A stretch of 64,000 bases of DNA, from NCBI RefSeq assembly GCF_017377715.1, contig NZ_JAFVMF010000001.1, forward strand, positions 62,001 through 126,000, in the 5' to 3' direction. A model generated the notes under the pieces. The model was not told the DNA's origin. It saw nothing but the letters and a program-made list of their open reading frames with translations, and ran no database searches. The position numbers were made by a program, and so were the translations under genes. Each line of letters opens with the position of its first letter. The first letter of the stretch is position 1. Below are positions 8,359 to 17,830 of this stretch, piece after piece. This DNA is from Acetobacter sacchari (lineage in GTDB: Bacteria > Pseudomonadota > Alphaproteobacteria > Acetobacterales > Acetobacteraceae).

Positions 8359-9753
8359 GTGTCCATGAGTATTCTTGATCGAATATCGGCAACTTGTGCG
8401 TGTATTCCTGCTGCTGTTGCTACTGCGAAAATCGCATCGATTTCAGGCCTTGCGGTGACGGTGAACGGTCTCGCGGGGTTGGCCAGTATCGGCGATCGCG
8501 TAACGATTGTGCGTAGAGACGGGTCGGAGACGCTGGCGGAGATAGTGGGCTTCTCGGCGACGACCGCACGGGCGATGGCGTTTGGCAGCCTCGATGGCGT
8601 CGGCGCTGGAGCAGAAGTGAGGTTGCCTGTGTTCATCGGCGCCCGGGCGCCAACGCCGGGAGGGAGTCTTCGCGTGTCGGACGGGTGGGTTGGACGCATC
8701 GTCGATCCGCTCGGTCGTCCGCTGGACGGCAAGGGCCCCCTTCCGCCGGGTCCTGAATGGCGAGCCGTGAGGGCTGCGCCGCCCGACGCCACTCTTCGTG
8801 CGCGGTTAGGGCCGCGGATCGATCTTGGCGTCCGCGCCATGAACCTGTTCACCACTTGCCGTCAGGGGCAGCGGCTCGGTCTCTTCGCCGGGTCCGGTGT
8901 CGGCAAGTCGACGCTTCTTTCCATGTTGGCCCGTAACACCGCATGCGACGTATCCGTCATCTCTCTGGTCGGAGAGCGCGGGCGTGAAGTCCGGGAGTTC
9001 GTGGAGGATGATCTCGGCCCCGAAGGGCTGGCGCGTTCTGTCGTAATCGTCGCGACGTCGGACGCGCCTCCGCTGATGCGACGAGAGGCGGCTTACGCGG
9101 CGACGGCCGTGGCGGAGTATTTCCGCGACCGGGGCAAGTCGGCGTTGCTCTTGATGGATAGCGTCACACGTTTCTGTCAGGCGTTGCGCGAGATCGGTCT
9201 TTCCACGGGAGAGCCCCCCGCGACCCGTGGCTATCCTCCCTCGGTGTTCGCCGAACTGCCCCGATTGCTGGAGCGCGCGGGGCCGGGACTGGCTCAGGCG
9301 GACGGAGCGGCAGGGCAGATCACGGCGCTGTTTACGGTTCTGGTGGAGGGAGACGACCACAATGAACCTGTCGCCGACGCCGTAAGAGGCATTCTGGACG
9401 GGCACATCGTGCTCGACCGCAAGATTGGCGAGGCAGGTCGTTATCCCGCTATCGACGTGCTGCGCTCTCTCTCCCGTTCCGTGCCGGGTTGTAATTCCGG
9501 TGCGGAGAATGCACTGACCCGTCGCGCTCGAAGTCTGATGTCAGTGCACGCGGATATGGCCGATATGATTCGGCTCGGCGCCTATCGACCCGGTTCGGAT
9601 CCCAGAGTTGATGAAGCCATCGCTCTGGTTCCCGGGATCGAGACTGTTCTGGCTCAGGATCGCCGCGAGCGCTCCACTTTGTCAGCTTCATTCGACGCTC
9701 TGCGCGACGTCCTGCGCGAAGAGCCTGTTCCTGTCGACGTCACGCCCTCCTGA
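8359..9753 (+). CDS. fliI: Flagellum-specific ATPase FliI
   Basis: FliI is the hexameric ATPase of the flagellar type III export apparatus at the cytoplasmic face of the inner membrane. The 464-residue protein has an N-terminal beta-barrel domain, the Walker A loop GSGVGKST (178-185), LLLMDSVTRF as Walker B, and GEPPATRGYPPSVFAELPRLLERAG, typical of FliI/YscN. I prefer the GTG at 8359, because GGAG lies 8 bases upstream; ATG at 8365 and TTG at 8344 are in frame. fliJ follows after 40 bases. The rest of the flagellar set is outside the window. Confidence 0.95.
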   Translation: MSMSILDRISATCACIPAAVATAKIASISGLAVTVNGLAGLASIGDRVTIVRRDGSETLAEIVGFSATTARAMAFGSLDGVGAGAEVRLPVFIGARAPTPGGSLRVSDGWVGRIVDPLGRPLDGKGPLPPGPEWRAVRAAPPDATLRARLGPRIDLGVRAMNLFTTCRQGQRLGLFAGSGVGKSTLLSMLARNTACDVSVISLVGERGREVREFVEDDLGPEGLARSVVIVATSDAPPLMRREAAYAATAVAEYFRDRGKSALLLMDSVTRFCQALREIGLSTGEPPATRGYPPSVFAELPRLLERAGPGLAQADGAAGQITALFTVLVEGDDHNEPVADAVRGILDGHIVLDRKIGEAGRYPAIDVLRSLSRSVPGCNSGAENALTRRARSLMSVHADMADMIRLGAYRPGSDPRVDEAIALVPGIETVLAQDRRERSTLSASFDALRDVLREEPVPVDVTPS

Positions 9754-9793
9754 TGCGTCGCAGTCTTTTCCACCTTAACTCAGGACAATTGTC

Positions 9794-10234
9794 ATGCCTT
9801 CCTCGGCTCTTCCTTCCTTGCGGCGTCTGAGAAAACAGGAGCTGGAAGAAGCACAAACGATGCTGGCCGCAGCACAGGCGCGCGCGATGATCGCGGCGGA
9901 CGCGGTAAAAATCGCCGAACAGAACCTGCTCAACGAGCGGGAGGCGGCGATGGATTTCTCCGCAGACGATCACGTGGTCGAAGCGTACTCGCGGTGGCTG
10001 CCGGTCGGCCGCGCTGCGCTGGAACGGGCCCGCGGCCTCGAGCAGGATGCGGCGATGGAGGTGGAGGCGAGCCGGACCCGCCTGACGCTCGCACGCGCGG
10101 CGTTCGAGGCGGTTGAAAAGCTGATGGAGATCAGGCGTCAGGAGAAAGAGGCGGCCAGTCGCCGGAAAGAGCAGAACACGCTCGACGATATTGCCGGTCG
10201 CGTGCGGTCCGCGTCGGAGCCGGAACCGGAGTGA
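9794..10234 (+). CDS. fliJ: FliJ-like flagellar export protein
   Basis: This 146-residue protein is almost entirely Ala/Glu/Arg-rich heptad-like sequence predicted to form a long coiled coil, with no signal peptide. Sequence identity among FliJ proteins is low. The assignment rests on size, coiled-coil character and its place directly after fliI, which is the usual order. FliJ acts as a soluble stalk within the FliI hexamer and helps couple export to the proton-motive force. Confidence 0.75.
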   Translation: MPSSALPSLRRLRKQELEEAQTMLAAAQARAMIAADAVKIAEQNLLNEREAAMDFSADDHVVEAYSRWLPVGRAALERARGLEQDAAMEVEASRTRLTLARAAFEAVEKLMEIRRQEKEAASRRKEQNTLDDIAGRVRSASEPEPE

Positions 10235-10353
10235 AGGCTTAGCGGTCCGACTGCCCGGCAGAGCTTTTCTGGTCGCCTGCTTTTCCGGCGCTGCCCCCTG
10301 ACGCATGACGGTCGTGACGGGTAAGAATGGCGCATGCCAGCAGGAGTCGGGAA

Positions 10354-10857
10354 ATGACCGTCGCACAAGTCGAACTGCCTACCCGTGTCGACACGGAGCG
10401 GCTGGCGCGCGTCATCGCGGGTCTTGCGCGTCCTGGCGACGCGATCCTGTTGTCCGGACCGCTAGGGGCGGGGAAAAGCGTTTTCGCGCGTGCCTTTCTG
10501 CGCGCCCTGCATGACGATCCGACGCTGGAGGTTCCCAGTCCGACTTTCACTCTTGTCCAGATGTATGAGAGTCCCGACGTGGTCGCCGCGCATTTCGACC
10601 TGTGGCGCCTTGATGGACCCGATGCTCTGGAGGAGCTCGGGTGGGATGACGCGCGGGCGGGGATCGTGCTCGTTGAATGGCCCGAGAGGCTTGGGGCGCT
10701 AGCACCCTCGGGTGCGCTGCATGTGACGCTGACGCCCTCTCTGGCAGAATCCGTAGAGGATTTCACCGCTGAAGACGCGCAGCGTATCGCACTGCTGGAA
10801 GGGTGGCCGGATCGCGATCCGGCCGGTCGTTGGGTCGACGGCGAGGGCGTGTTGTGA
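10354..10857 (+). CDS. tsaE: tRNA threonylcarbamoyladenosine biosynthesis ATPase TsaE
   Basis: TsaE is the ATPase partner of TsaB and TsaD in making N6-threonylcarbamoyladenosine at A37 of ANN-decoding tRNAs. The 167-residue protein has the Walker A loop GPLGAGKS (35-42), followed by the family block EVPSPTFTLVQMYE and HFDLWRL, and then VLVEWPERLG. The ATG at 10354 is chosen because AGGAG lies 7 bases upstream; an earlier in-frame ATG at 10327 lacks one. The last codons overlap the GTG start of addB, so the genes are translationally coupled. Confidence 0.93.
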   Translation: MTVAQVELPTRVDTERLARVIAGLARPGDAILLSGPLGAGKSVFARAFLRALHDDPTLEVPSPTFTLVQMYESPDVVAAHFDLWRLDGPDALEELGWDDARAGIVLVEWPERLGALAPSGALHVTLTPSLAESVEDFTAEDAQRIALLEGWPDRDPAGRWVDGEGVL

Positions 10858-13800
10858 CCGGCGCTTCAGGCGTTTTCACGATCCCCGCGCATCTGCGTTT
10901 TCTTGACGAAATCGCGGCGCGTTGGGCGGCTGGAGTTGATAACGACGTCGAGCGCATCGGCGACGGCGCTATTCTTTTACCAGGTCGACGTGCGGCCCGC
11001 GCCCTGACCGAGGCGTTCTTGCGTCATGCTGACGGGCGCGCTGTTCTGCTGCCCCGCATCATGCCAATCGGCGGGCTGGACGAGGCGGAGATTGCGCTGG
11101 GGAGTTCCGACAGTCTGCTTCTGCCTCCGGCCGTTCCGACAATGCGACGGTTGGCGGTTCTGACGCGGCTGGTTCTTCAGGCCGGGCAGGCGTTTGGAAC
11201 GCGCCCGACGCTGGATCAGGCTTGGCCTCTTGCGCGGGCGCTGGCCGATCTGATGGACGAGGCTGAATGGGCAGGCGTCGATCTTGCAGAACGGCTCCCG
11301 GACGCAGTCGAGGATGGGTTCGCAGATCACTGGCGGGTGACGCTGGATTTCCTGCGCATCGTCACGGCGGCGTGGCCGCAATGGCTCGAAGAGCAGGGTT
11401 TGATGAACCCGGTCGCGCGGCGGATCGCGCTTCTGAGGGCGCAGGGGCGTTACTGGGAAGGCGCGGGCGCGCTGTCGGGGCAGGACGGGCGCCTTTGGGC
11501 GGTGGGATTCACCGATGCGCTGCCCGCCACCGTGGACGCCCTGCGCGGCGTGCTGGCGCATCCGGCCGGATTGCTGGTCGTGCCCGGTCTCGATCTCACG
11601 ATGGATGACGAGAGTTTCGCTGCCCTTCCTGACGGACACCCACAGAACGGGTTGTCACGGTTACTTGCCGACCTGGACACGACGCGCGGCGACGTGACGC
11701 GTTGGGACTCGATTTTCGGGGGCGAGGAGGAGCGCGCGCGCGCCGGGATCGCCGGTCGGGCGACGACGATCGCCCGCGTGTTGCTGCCTGCCACGGCGCT
11801 GGGGGATTGGACTGCGAATCAGGAACGCGGATCCTGCGCCGGGCTGACGCGCCTGACGCCGGCTGATCAGCAGGAGGAAGCGGCCGCCATTGCGTTGGCG
11901 TTGCGCGCGGCCATCGAGACGCCGGGGCGGCGGGCGGCGCTGGTCACCCCGGACCGCACTTTGGCCGCGCGGGTGGCCGCCGAGTTGCGACGTTGGGACG
12001 TGCTGGCGGACGATAGTGCGGGCGAGCCTTTGCTCTCCACGCCGCCCGCCACGTTGCTGCGCCTTGTCGCGCAGGCGACCGACAGCGCGCTGGCGCCCGT
12101 GGCGCTGCTCGCGCTTTTGAAACATCCTCTGGTTGCATGTGGATTTTCTGTCGGAGACTGTCGCGCTTCGGCGCGCCTTCTGGAGCGCCGTCTCTTGCGC
12201 GGGCCAGCGCCGGCGCCCGGACTCGCCGGGCTGCGCGCGCGGCTGGCGTCGGTGCGCGGAGAGCGGGCCGACCGGGACGACGGCTCCTCGGCCGATCGCC
12301 CCGACAGCCCGGCGTCGCTCGACATTTTTCTCGATACGCTCGACAGATGTCTGGTTCCGGCGCTCACGGCGGCGGCGGAAGGCAGGCCCCTTCCCGAGCA
12401 GGTCAAGGCGTTACTGGAAACCGTCGAGGCGTTGGCGACGACGGCGGAGACGTCGGGCGCCGAGCGGCTGTGGCGTGGAGAAGAAGGCGAGGCTCTGGCG
12501 CAGCGATGTTCGGAGTTGATCGCTGCGACGGATATCCTGCCGCCCCAGCCCTGGGCCGTGCTCGACGGACTGCTCTGCGCCGTGTTGAGCGAAGACCGCG
12601 TCGCGACCCGGCGCGTATTGCGTGGGCGGGATGATGCGATCCTGACTCTGCATCCGCGTGTCTTTATCTGGGGTTTGACGGAAGCGCGTTTGCAGAGCGT
12701 CGAGGTGATGGTGCTCGGCGGCCTGGTGGAGGCGGTGTGGCCGCCTGCGACCGATCCGGGGCCGTGGCTAAGCCGCCCCATGCGCGCCCGTGTCGGGTTG
12801 CCGTCTCCGGAGCGCGCCATAGGGCAGGCCGCGCATGATTTCGCGTCCTGCGTCGCAGCGGCTGACGAGGTGATTTTATCCACGCCCGGACGCAGGGATG
12901 GCGCGCCTGCGGTGCCCGCCCGCTGGCTGGTGCGGCTCGATGCGTTTCTCGCCGGGCGTGGGCAGTCTTTGCCCGAACATCCCGCTCAGGCGTGGCTCAA
13001 GCGGCTTGATCGTCCGGAAGGAGCCGCCGTTGCGGCGGCTCCGCCGCAGCCGCGTCCGCCGCTCGCACGTCGTCCACGCAGGTTGAGCGTCACCGAAATC
13101 GAGACCTGGATTCGTGATCCTTACGCAATCTATGCGCGACATGTGCTGCGCCTGCGGCCTCTTGATCCACTGGAGCAGTCTGTCGACGCCTCGGATTACG
13201 GAACTCTGGTGCACGCGGCGCTTGATCGTTGGTTGCGTGAAATTGGTGTCGGGTGGCCGCACGATGCACAGGCGCGTTTGCGCGGGATTTTCGAAAATTG
13301 CCTTGATGAGGCAGGCTTGCGGCCAGCGCTTGCCGCATGGTGGCGTCCTCGGCTGATGCGGATCGCGGACTGGGTGGCCGAGGCGGAAGGCGTGCGTCGT
13401 GGGACGGGCGCACCGCGCGCCATCCTGACGGAGGCGTCCGGGCTGGCGACGATCACCGACGCGCCGGGCGGCGCGTTTCAGTTGAAGGGCCGCGCCGACA
13501 GGATCGACCTTTTCGACGACGGTTCGGCGGCGCTTCTCGATTACAAGACTGGCTCGGTTCCGAGCGGAAAAGCCGTTCTTGAAGGCTGGAGCCCGCAACT
13601 TCCTCTGGAAGCGGCAATGTTGACGCGCGGCGCTTTTCCGACCGTCACGGAGAAGGCGATCGATGCGGAGCTTGTCCCTTCGGCCCTGCTGTACTGGCGT
13701 CTGACGGGAGGCGCGCCGCCCGGCGAGGAGACCGCCGTTACGTCAAAGGTGGACACTGTGGGAGAGCTCGCCGAGCAGGCTTGGGAAAGTTTGCGTCGTC

Positions 13801-13937
13801 GCGTTATGGACTACGACAATCCGGACCAACCCTATCTCTCGCATCCGCATCCGGGACAGGAGCCTCGGTTCGCGGATTACGCGCAGCTTGCGCGCGTCGC
13901 GGAATGGAGCGCCGCGCGTGAGGAGGGCGGGGAATGA
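10854..13937 (+). CDS. addB: Double-strand break repair protein AddB
   Basis: AddB is the partner of AddA in the helicase-nuclease that resects double-strand breaks for RecA loading, replacing RecBCD in most alphaproteobacteria. The 1027-residue protein has the alphaproteobacterial AddB layout: an inactivated helicase-like N-terminal part (ILLPGRRAARAL) and a C-terminal PD-(D/E)XK nuclease domain introduced by LSVTEIETWIRDPYAIYARH, with GRADRIDLF and catalytic DYKTG near the end. The GTG at 10854 overlaps the tsaE stop by four bases. The stop overlaps the addA start in the same way. Confidence 0.93.
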   Translation: MTGASGVFTIPAHLRFLDEIAARWAAGVDNDVERIGDGAILLPGRRAARALTEAFLRHADGRAVLLPRIMPIGGLDEAEIALGSSDSLLLPPAVPTMRRLAVLTRLVLQAGQAFGTRPTLDQAWPLARALADLMDEAEWAGVDLAERLPDAVEDGFADHWRVTLDFLRIVTAAWPQWLEEQGLMNPVARRIALLRAQGRYWEGAGALSGQDGRLWAVGFTDALPATVDALRGVLAHPAGLLVVPGLDLTMDDESFAALPDGHPQNGLSRLLADLDTTRGDVTRWDSIFGGEEERARAGIAGRATTIARVLLPATALGDWTANQERGSCAGLTRLTPADQQEEAAAIALALRAAIETPGRRAALVTPDRTLAARVAAELRRWDVLADDSAGEPLLSTPPATLLRLVAQATDSALAPVALLALLKHPLVACGFSVGDCRASARLLERRLLRGPAPAPGLAGLRARLASVRGERADRDDGSSADRPDSPASLDIFLDTLDRCLVPALTAAAEGRPLPEQVKALLETVEALATTAETSGAERLWRGEEGEALAQRCSELIAATDILPPQPWAVLDGLLCAVLSEDRVATRRVLRGRDDAILTLHPRVFIWGLTEARLQSVEVMVLGGLVEAVWPPATDPGPWLSRPMRARVGLPSPERAIGQAAHDFASCVAAADEVILSTPGRRDGAPAVPARWLVRLDAFLAGRGQSLPEHPAQAWLKRLDRPEGAAVAAAPPQPRPPLARRPRRLSVTEIETWIRDPYAIYARHVLRLRPLDPLEQSVDASDYGTLVHAALDRWLREIGVGWPHDAQARLRGIFENCLDEAGLRPALAAWWRPRLMRIADWVAEAEGVRRGTGAPRAILTEASGLATITDAPGGAFQLKGRADRIDLFDDGSAALLDYKTGSVPSGKAVLEGWSPQLPLEAAMLTRGAFPTVTEKAIDAELVPSALLYWRLTGGAPPGEETAVTSKVDTVGELAEQAWESLRRRVMDYDNPDQPYLSHPHPGQEPRFADYAQLARVAEWSAAREEGGE

Positions 13938-16900
13938 CGCGGACGGCTATTGAAATCGCCTGCGCGGAGCAGGATGAAGCGTCTGATCCCTGTGCTTCGG
14001 TTTTTGTGTCCGCGTCGGCGGGGAGCGGCAAGACGAAGTTGCTGATCGATCGTCTGCTGCGGCTGATGCTGCCGCGTGTGAACCCTGACGATCCGGGCGG
14101 TCCGTGGTTGCCGGGCGCAGATCCGGGGCGCATCCTGTGCTTGACGTTCACCAAGGCGGCCGCTGCGGAAATGGCGATCCGGCTTCAGCGCACGCTTGGC
14201 GCGTGGGTGACGTTGCCTGATGAGAAACTGGACGCAGCCTTGCGTAGCCTTCGTGCGCCAGTGGCGGCGCGTGCGCAGGCGCGGGCCCTGTTTGCGCGGG
14301 TGCTGGACATGCCTGGCGGCATGAGGATCGGCACGATTCACGCGTTCTGCCAGTCCCTGCTGCGACGTTTCCCGCTTGAGGCGGCGATCAATCCGCATTT
14401 CCAGCTTATGGAGGACACCGACGCGTCGCTTGCGTTGCAAGATGCGACGGAAACCGAACTGGCGCGTTTGCCGCCCGCGATGGTGGGCGCACTCGCATCC
14501 CAGATAGGATTGCGCGATTTTGTCGAACTGGTGACCACGCTGAAGAGCGCGAAGGCTGCTCCCCGCGCGCTGGAGCTGGCGTGTAGAGATCCCGATGGTT
14601 TGCGGCGGGGTCTGTCGCGCGCGCTTGGCGTCGGAGAGGACGCGTGGGGCGATGCAGACGCCGATCCGCTGCTTGCGGCTTGCACGAATCTTCCGGGCGA
14701 GGCGGGATTGCGCAGCGCCATAGCGCTTGTCGCGGCGGAAGGCGCGGAAAGCGCGAAGAAGATGGCTGCGTCCATGCTGGACTGGTTGTCGCAGCATCCG
14801 CCGGAGCGCGTGGCGCGTTGGGCGGACTGGCGGGGTCTGTTTCTGACCGGCAAGGGCGAGCCGAGAAAAAACGCCGGACTCAACAAAAAATTGCTCGATG
14901 CGCACGAAGACGTTCTTGCGCCGTTTGAGGCGGAGGCCGCCCGGATTCTCCGCGTGGAGGAAGTCCGCCGTGCACGCGTGTTGATCGCGTTGACTCTCGC
15001 TCTTCTGGGCGCAGCGGCCCCGGTGATCGAGTCTTACGGCGCGCGCAAATCTCTTCTTGGGCAAGTGGAATATGACGATCTGATCGCCCGCACGCTCGGG
15101 CTGCTGCGCGATCCGGGTTCGGCGTGGGTGCTCTACAAGCTGGACGGAGGCGTCGATCACCTGCTGCTGGACGAGGTGCAGGACACGTCGCGCGTGCAAT
15201 GGGAGATCGCGGGAGGTCTGACCTCCGAGTTTTTTGTGGGAGAGGGCGCCCGCGACCCAGCGGCTGGACCGCGCACGGTTTTCGCTGTGGGCGACTACAA
15301 ACAGTCCATCTATGGATTTCAGGGCGCCGATCCAGACGCTTTTCGTGACTGGCGGAAGATTTTCGAACGACGGGTGCGCGATGCAGGCAGCGAGTGGCGG
15401 GAGCCGGCGCTGAACGTGTCGTTTCGCTCTACGGCGCCGGTTCTGAAACTCGTCGACAATGTCTTTGCGCATCCTCTGGCCGCCCGTGGCGTCAGCGACC
15501 CGGGTCAGCCCGCGCCGCATCACGAAAGCGCGCGGCCGGGACAGGGCGGTCGCGTAGAGCTATGGCCTCTGGCGCCTCGTGTGGAGCAGGGCGGCGAAGA
15601 CGCGACGTCGGATATGGACGCCGCGCTTGATCCGTGGGCTGCGCCGACGCGCAATGCGGGGCTCGTCTCTCCACCACAGCGACTGGCCGATACGTTGGCG
15701 CGCTGGATCGCAGCGGAGTTGCTGAAGCCGCCCGCGCCGGGCGAGCGACAACTGACCCCGGGAGACGTGCTTGTGCTCGTGCCCCGGCGCTCCGCCTTCG
15801 TGCGAGCGTTTGTTCGCGCGTTGAAATCTGCGGACGTGCCGGTCGCGACGCTGGTGCGCACGGGCCTGGCCGATCAGACGGTCGTGCAGGATTTGATGGC
15901 GCTTTGCGACGCGTTGCTGCTGCCGCAGGACGATCTGACGCTGGCCTGCGTGCTGACCTCGCCGCTCGGCGGGCTTGCCGACGAAAGCCTGATGGCGTTG
16001 GCCATGGAGCGGCACGAGGGCGAGCCGCTGTGGACCGTTCTACGCGAGCGTCATGCGCAACGGTCTGACTGGACGGCGGCCTGGCATACTCTGTCGGGTC
16101 TGTTCCGGCGCGTGGATTACCTGTCTCCCTATGGACTTTTGTCGGAAGCCCTGGGCGCGTTCGGTGGACGAGCGCGTCTGCTTGCGCGTCTTGGGCCAGA
16201 GGCAGGGGAGCCGATCGATGAGTTGCTCTCGGCCAGTCTCCGCTACGAAGACTCTCATGCGCCTTCGTTGCAGGGATTCCTGCACTGGCTCCGGCAATCG
16301 AACGAGAGCGTGAAACGGGAGCCCGAGGCGAGCAGCGATGCTGTGCGTGTGATGACGGCGCACGGCTCCAAGGGGTTGCAGGCGCGGCTGGTGATCCTGC
16401 CGGATACGACCGGTTCGCCGCGTGCGGAATCCCGCCTGTTGTGGCTGGACGACCGTCTTGGTCCCCTGCCGGTGCTGACGCCGCGCAGCGATCTGGGGAC
16501 GGAGGCGACGCGGGCGCTCCGCGAAACGATGCGGGTGAAGGCGGCGGAGGAATATAACCGGCTGCTTTACGTCGCCCTGACCCGCGCAAGCGATCGCCTG
16601 GTCGTGTGCGGGTGGGAGCCACGCAAACTGCAGGAAGAGAGCTGGTACGCACGGTGTCTGGCGGGTTTCGAGGCTGCGGGGGCTGCCGCCGAGCCATCCG
16701 GGCTCGGGTGGGGCGGCCAATATCTGGTGATCGAGGAGCGGGCGACGGTCGAGGCGAAATCCGCCGTCGCCGCGCCGTCAACGCCGCCGCCTCCCATGCC
16801 GACGTGGATGGGCGCCGCCCCCGACTGGCGTCCTGCTCCGCCGCCCCGGGAGCCTGCGCTCGCCCGGCCGCTCAGCCCCAGCCGACCGGACGACGTGGGT

Positions 16901-17467
16901 ATGGGCGAACGCCCGGCTTCCCGCTCCCCGCTGGAGGTGGCGTCCATTACGCCCGACGCCGCGCGTGAGGCGGCGTTCAGGCGCGGCGCGCTTGCGCACG
17001 CCCTTTTGCAGTTTCTCCCTGACCGACCGGCAGCCGACCGTACCCAGGTGGCTTATGACTGGTTGCTGAGACCGGGCAACGGTCTGGACGAAGGCGAGGC
17101 GGCGCGGCTGGTGGCCCGTGTGCTGGAAGTGATGGAGCACGCCGAACTGGAGCCGCTCTTCGCGCCGGAAGCCCGAGCGGAGCAGCGCCTTGCTGGTGTG
17201 GTGCGCGGCAATGTGGTGGTGGGACAGGTCGATCGTATGCGCGTCCTCGACGACACGGTTATGATCTGCGACTTCAAGACCAACCGTCGTCCGCCTGTTT
17301 CTGTCGAGCGCACGCCGGTTCTCTATCTGCGCCAGATGGCGGCTTATCGCGACTTGCTGCACGCTCTTTATCCGGGCCGCGCCGTGAAGTGCAGTCTGGT
17401 CTGGACGGAAGCGCCGATGGTCATGGAACTGCCTGACGCACTTCTGAACGAGCATGGGGGCGTGTGA
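13934..17467 (+). CDS. addA: Double-strand break repair helicase-nuclease AddA
   Basis: AddA is the 1177-residue UvrD-type helicase and nuclease subunit of AddAB. Visible are Walker A SAGSGKT (28-34), motif Ia CLTFTKAAAAEM, Walker B DEVQDTS, motif III VGDYKQSIYGFQGADPDAF, motifs V/VI (MTAHGSKGLQ, LLYVALTRASDRL) and the C-terminal nuclease motif GQVDRMRV followed by CDFKTN. It overlaps addB by ATGA. The thioredoxin gene that commonly follows addA in alphaproteobacteria is absent here. Confidence 0.96.
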   Translation: MTRTAIEIACAEQDEASDPCASVFVSASAGSGKTKLLIDRLLRLMLPRVNPDDPGGPWLPGADPGRILCLTFTKAAAAEMAIRLQRTLGAWVTLPDEKLDAALRSLRAPVAARAQARALFARVLDMPGGMRIGTIHAFCQSLLRRFPLEAAINPHFQLMEDTDASLALQDATETELARLPPAMVGALASQIGLRDFVELVTTLKSAKAAPRALELACRDPDGLRRGLSRALGVGEDAWGDADADPLLAACTNLPGEAGLRSAIALVAAEGAESAKKMAASMLDWLSQHPPERVARWADWRGLFLTGKGEPRKNAGLNKKLLDAHEDVLAPFEAEAARILRVEEVRRARVLIALTLALLGAAAPVIESYGARKSLLGQVEYDDLIARTLGLLRDPGSAWVLYKLDGGVDHLLLDEVQDTSRVQWEIAGGLTSEFFVGEGARDPAAGPRTVFAVGDYKQSIYGFQGADPDAFRDWRKIFERRVRDAGSEWREPALNVSFRSTAPVLKLVDNVFAHPLAARGVSDPGQPAPHHESARPGQGGRVELWPLAPRVEQGGEDATSDMDAALDPWAAPTRNAGLVSPPQRLADTLARWIAAELLKPPAPGERQLTPGDVLVLVPRRSAFVRAFVRALKSADVPVATLVRTGLADQTVVQDLMALCDALLLPQDDLTLACVLTSPLGGLADESLMALAMERHEGEPLWTVLRERHAQRSDWTAAWHTLSGLFRRVDYLSPYGLLSEALGAFGGRARLLARLGPEAGEPIDELLSASLRYEDSHAPSLQGFLHWLRQSNESVKREPEASSDAVRVMTAHGSKGLQARLVILPDTTGSPRAESRLLWLDDRLGPLPVLTPRSDLGTEATRALRETMRVKAAEEYNRLLYVALTRASDRLVVCGWEPRKLQEESWYARCLAGFEAAGAAAEPSGLGWGGQYLVIEERATVEAKSAVAAPSTPPPPMPTWMGAAPDWRPAPPPREPALARPLSPSRPDDVGMGERPASRSPLEVASITPDAAREAAFRRGALAHALLQFLPDRPAADRTQVAYDWLLRPGNGLDEGEAARLVARVLEVMEHAELEPLFAPEARAEQRLAGVVRGNVVVGQVDRMRVLDDTVMICDFKTNRRPPVSVERTPVLYLRQMAAYRDLLHALYPGRAVKCSLVWTEAPMVMELPDALLNEHGGV

Positions 17468-17830
17468 CGATGCGGGATTTCGGCCTTCGGTAAATTTTGA
17501 AGGATTTTTTCTGAGACTTTTCGGATTCACGTCGGACGTTTTCGCTGGGGCTGACGTGAAGCGTTACTATCGCACGTTTATGGTGTGCGGAGCATGGGTC
17601 TCGAACCGAACCTGTCATTCGTCTCGCACAAAATGGAGACTTGGTCGTGGGTTCGACGCGAGGCGTTGCCGAAGCCGGAGCAGAACAATAGGCGCGTCGA
17701 GTGTCCTTTTTTTGCGGCTTCACGTTTCGGGGGAGTGGGCAGCCTTCTGGCGGGTGGCGTAGGCTGCTGGACATCGCGTAATCATTTTGTGATCATTATG
17801 TTTTATGCCGCCGGATCAGGAAATTCACTC
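17468..17830. other. 363-bp intergenic region upstream of the alpha-glucosidase
   Basis: No gene is supported. The sequence is less GC-rich than addA, particularly towards 17780-17830 (TCATTTTGTGATCATTATG-like AT-rich stretch), where the promoter of the next gene probably lies. No clear terminator for addA was found. Confidence 0.4.

Noticed and set aside
13877-16781. Two long minus-strand frames (548 and 429 residues) opposite addA
   Set aside because: They are Arg/Pro/His-rich shadows of a GC-rich real gene on the plus strand with complete helicase motifs.
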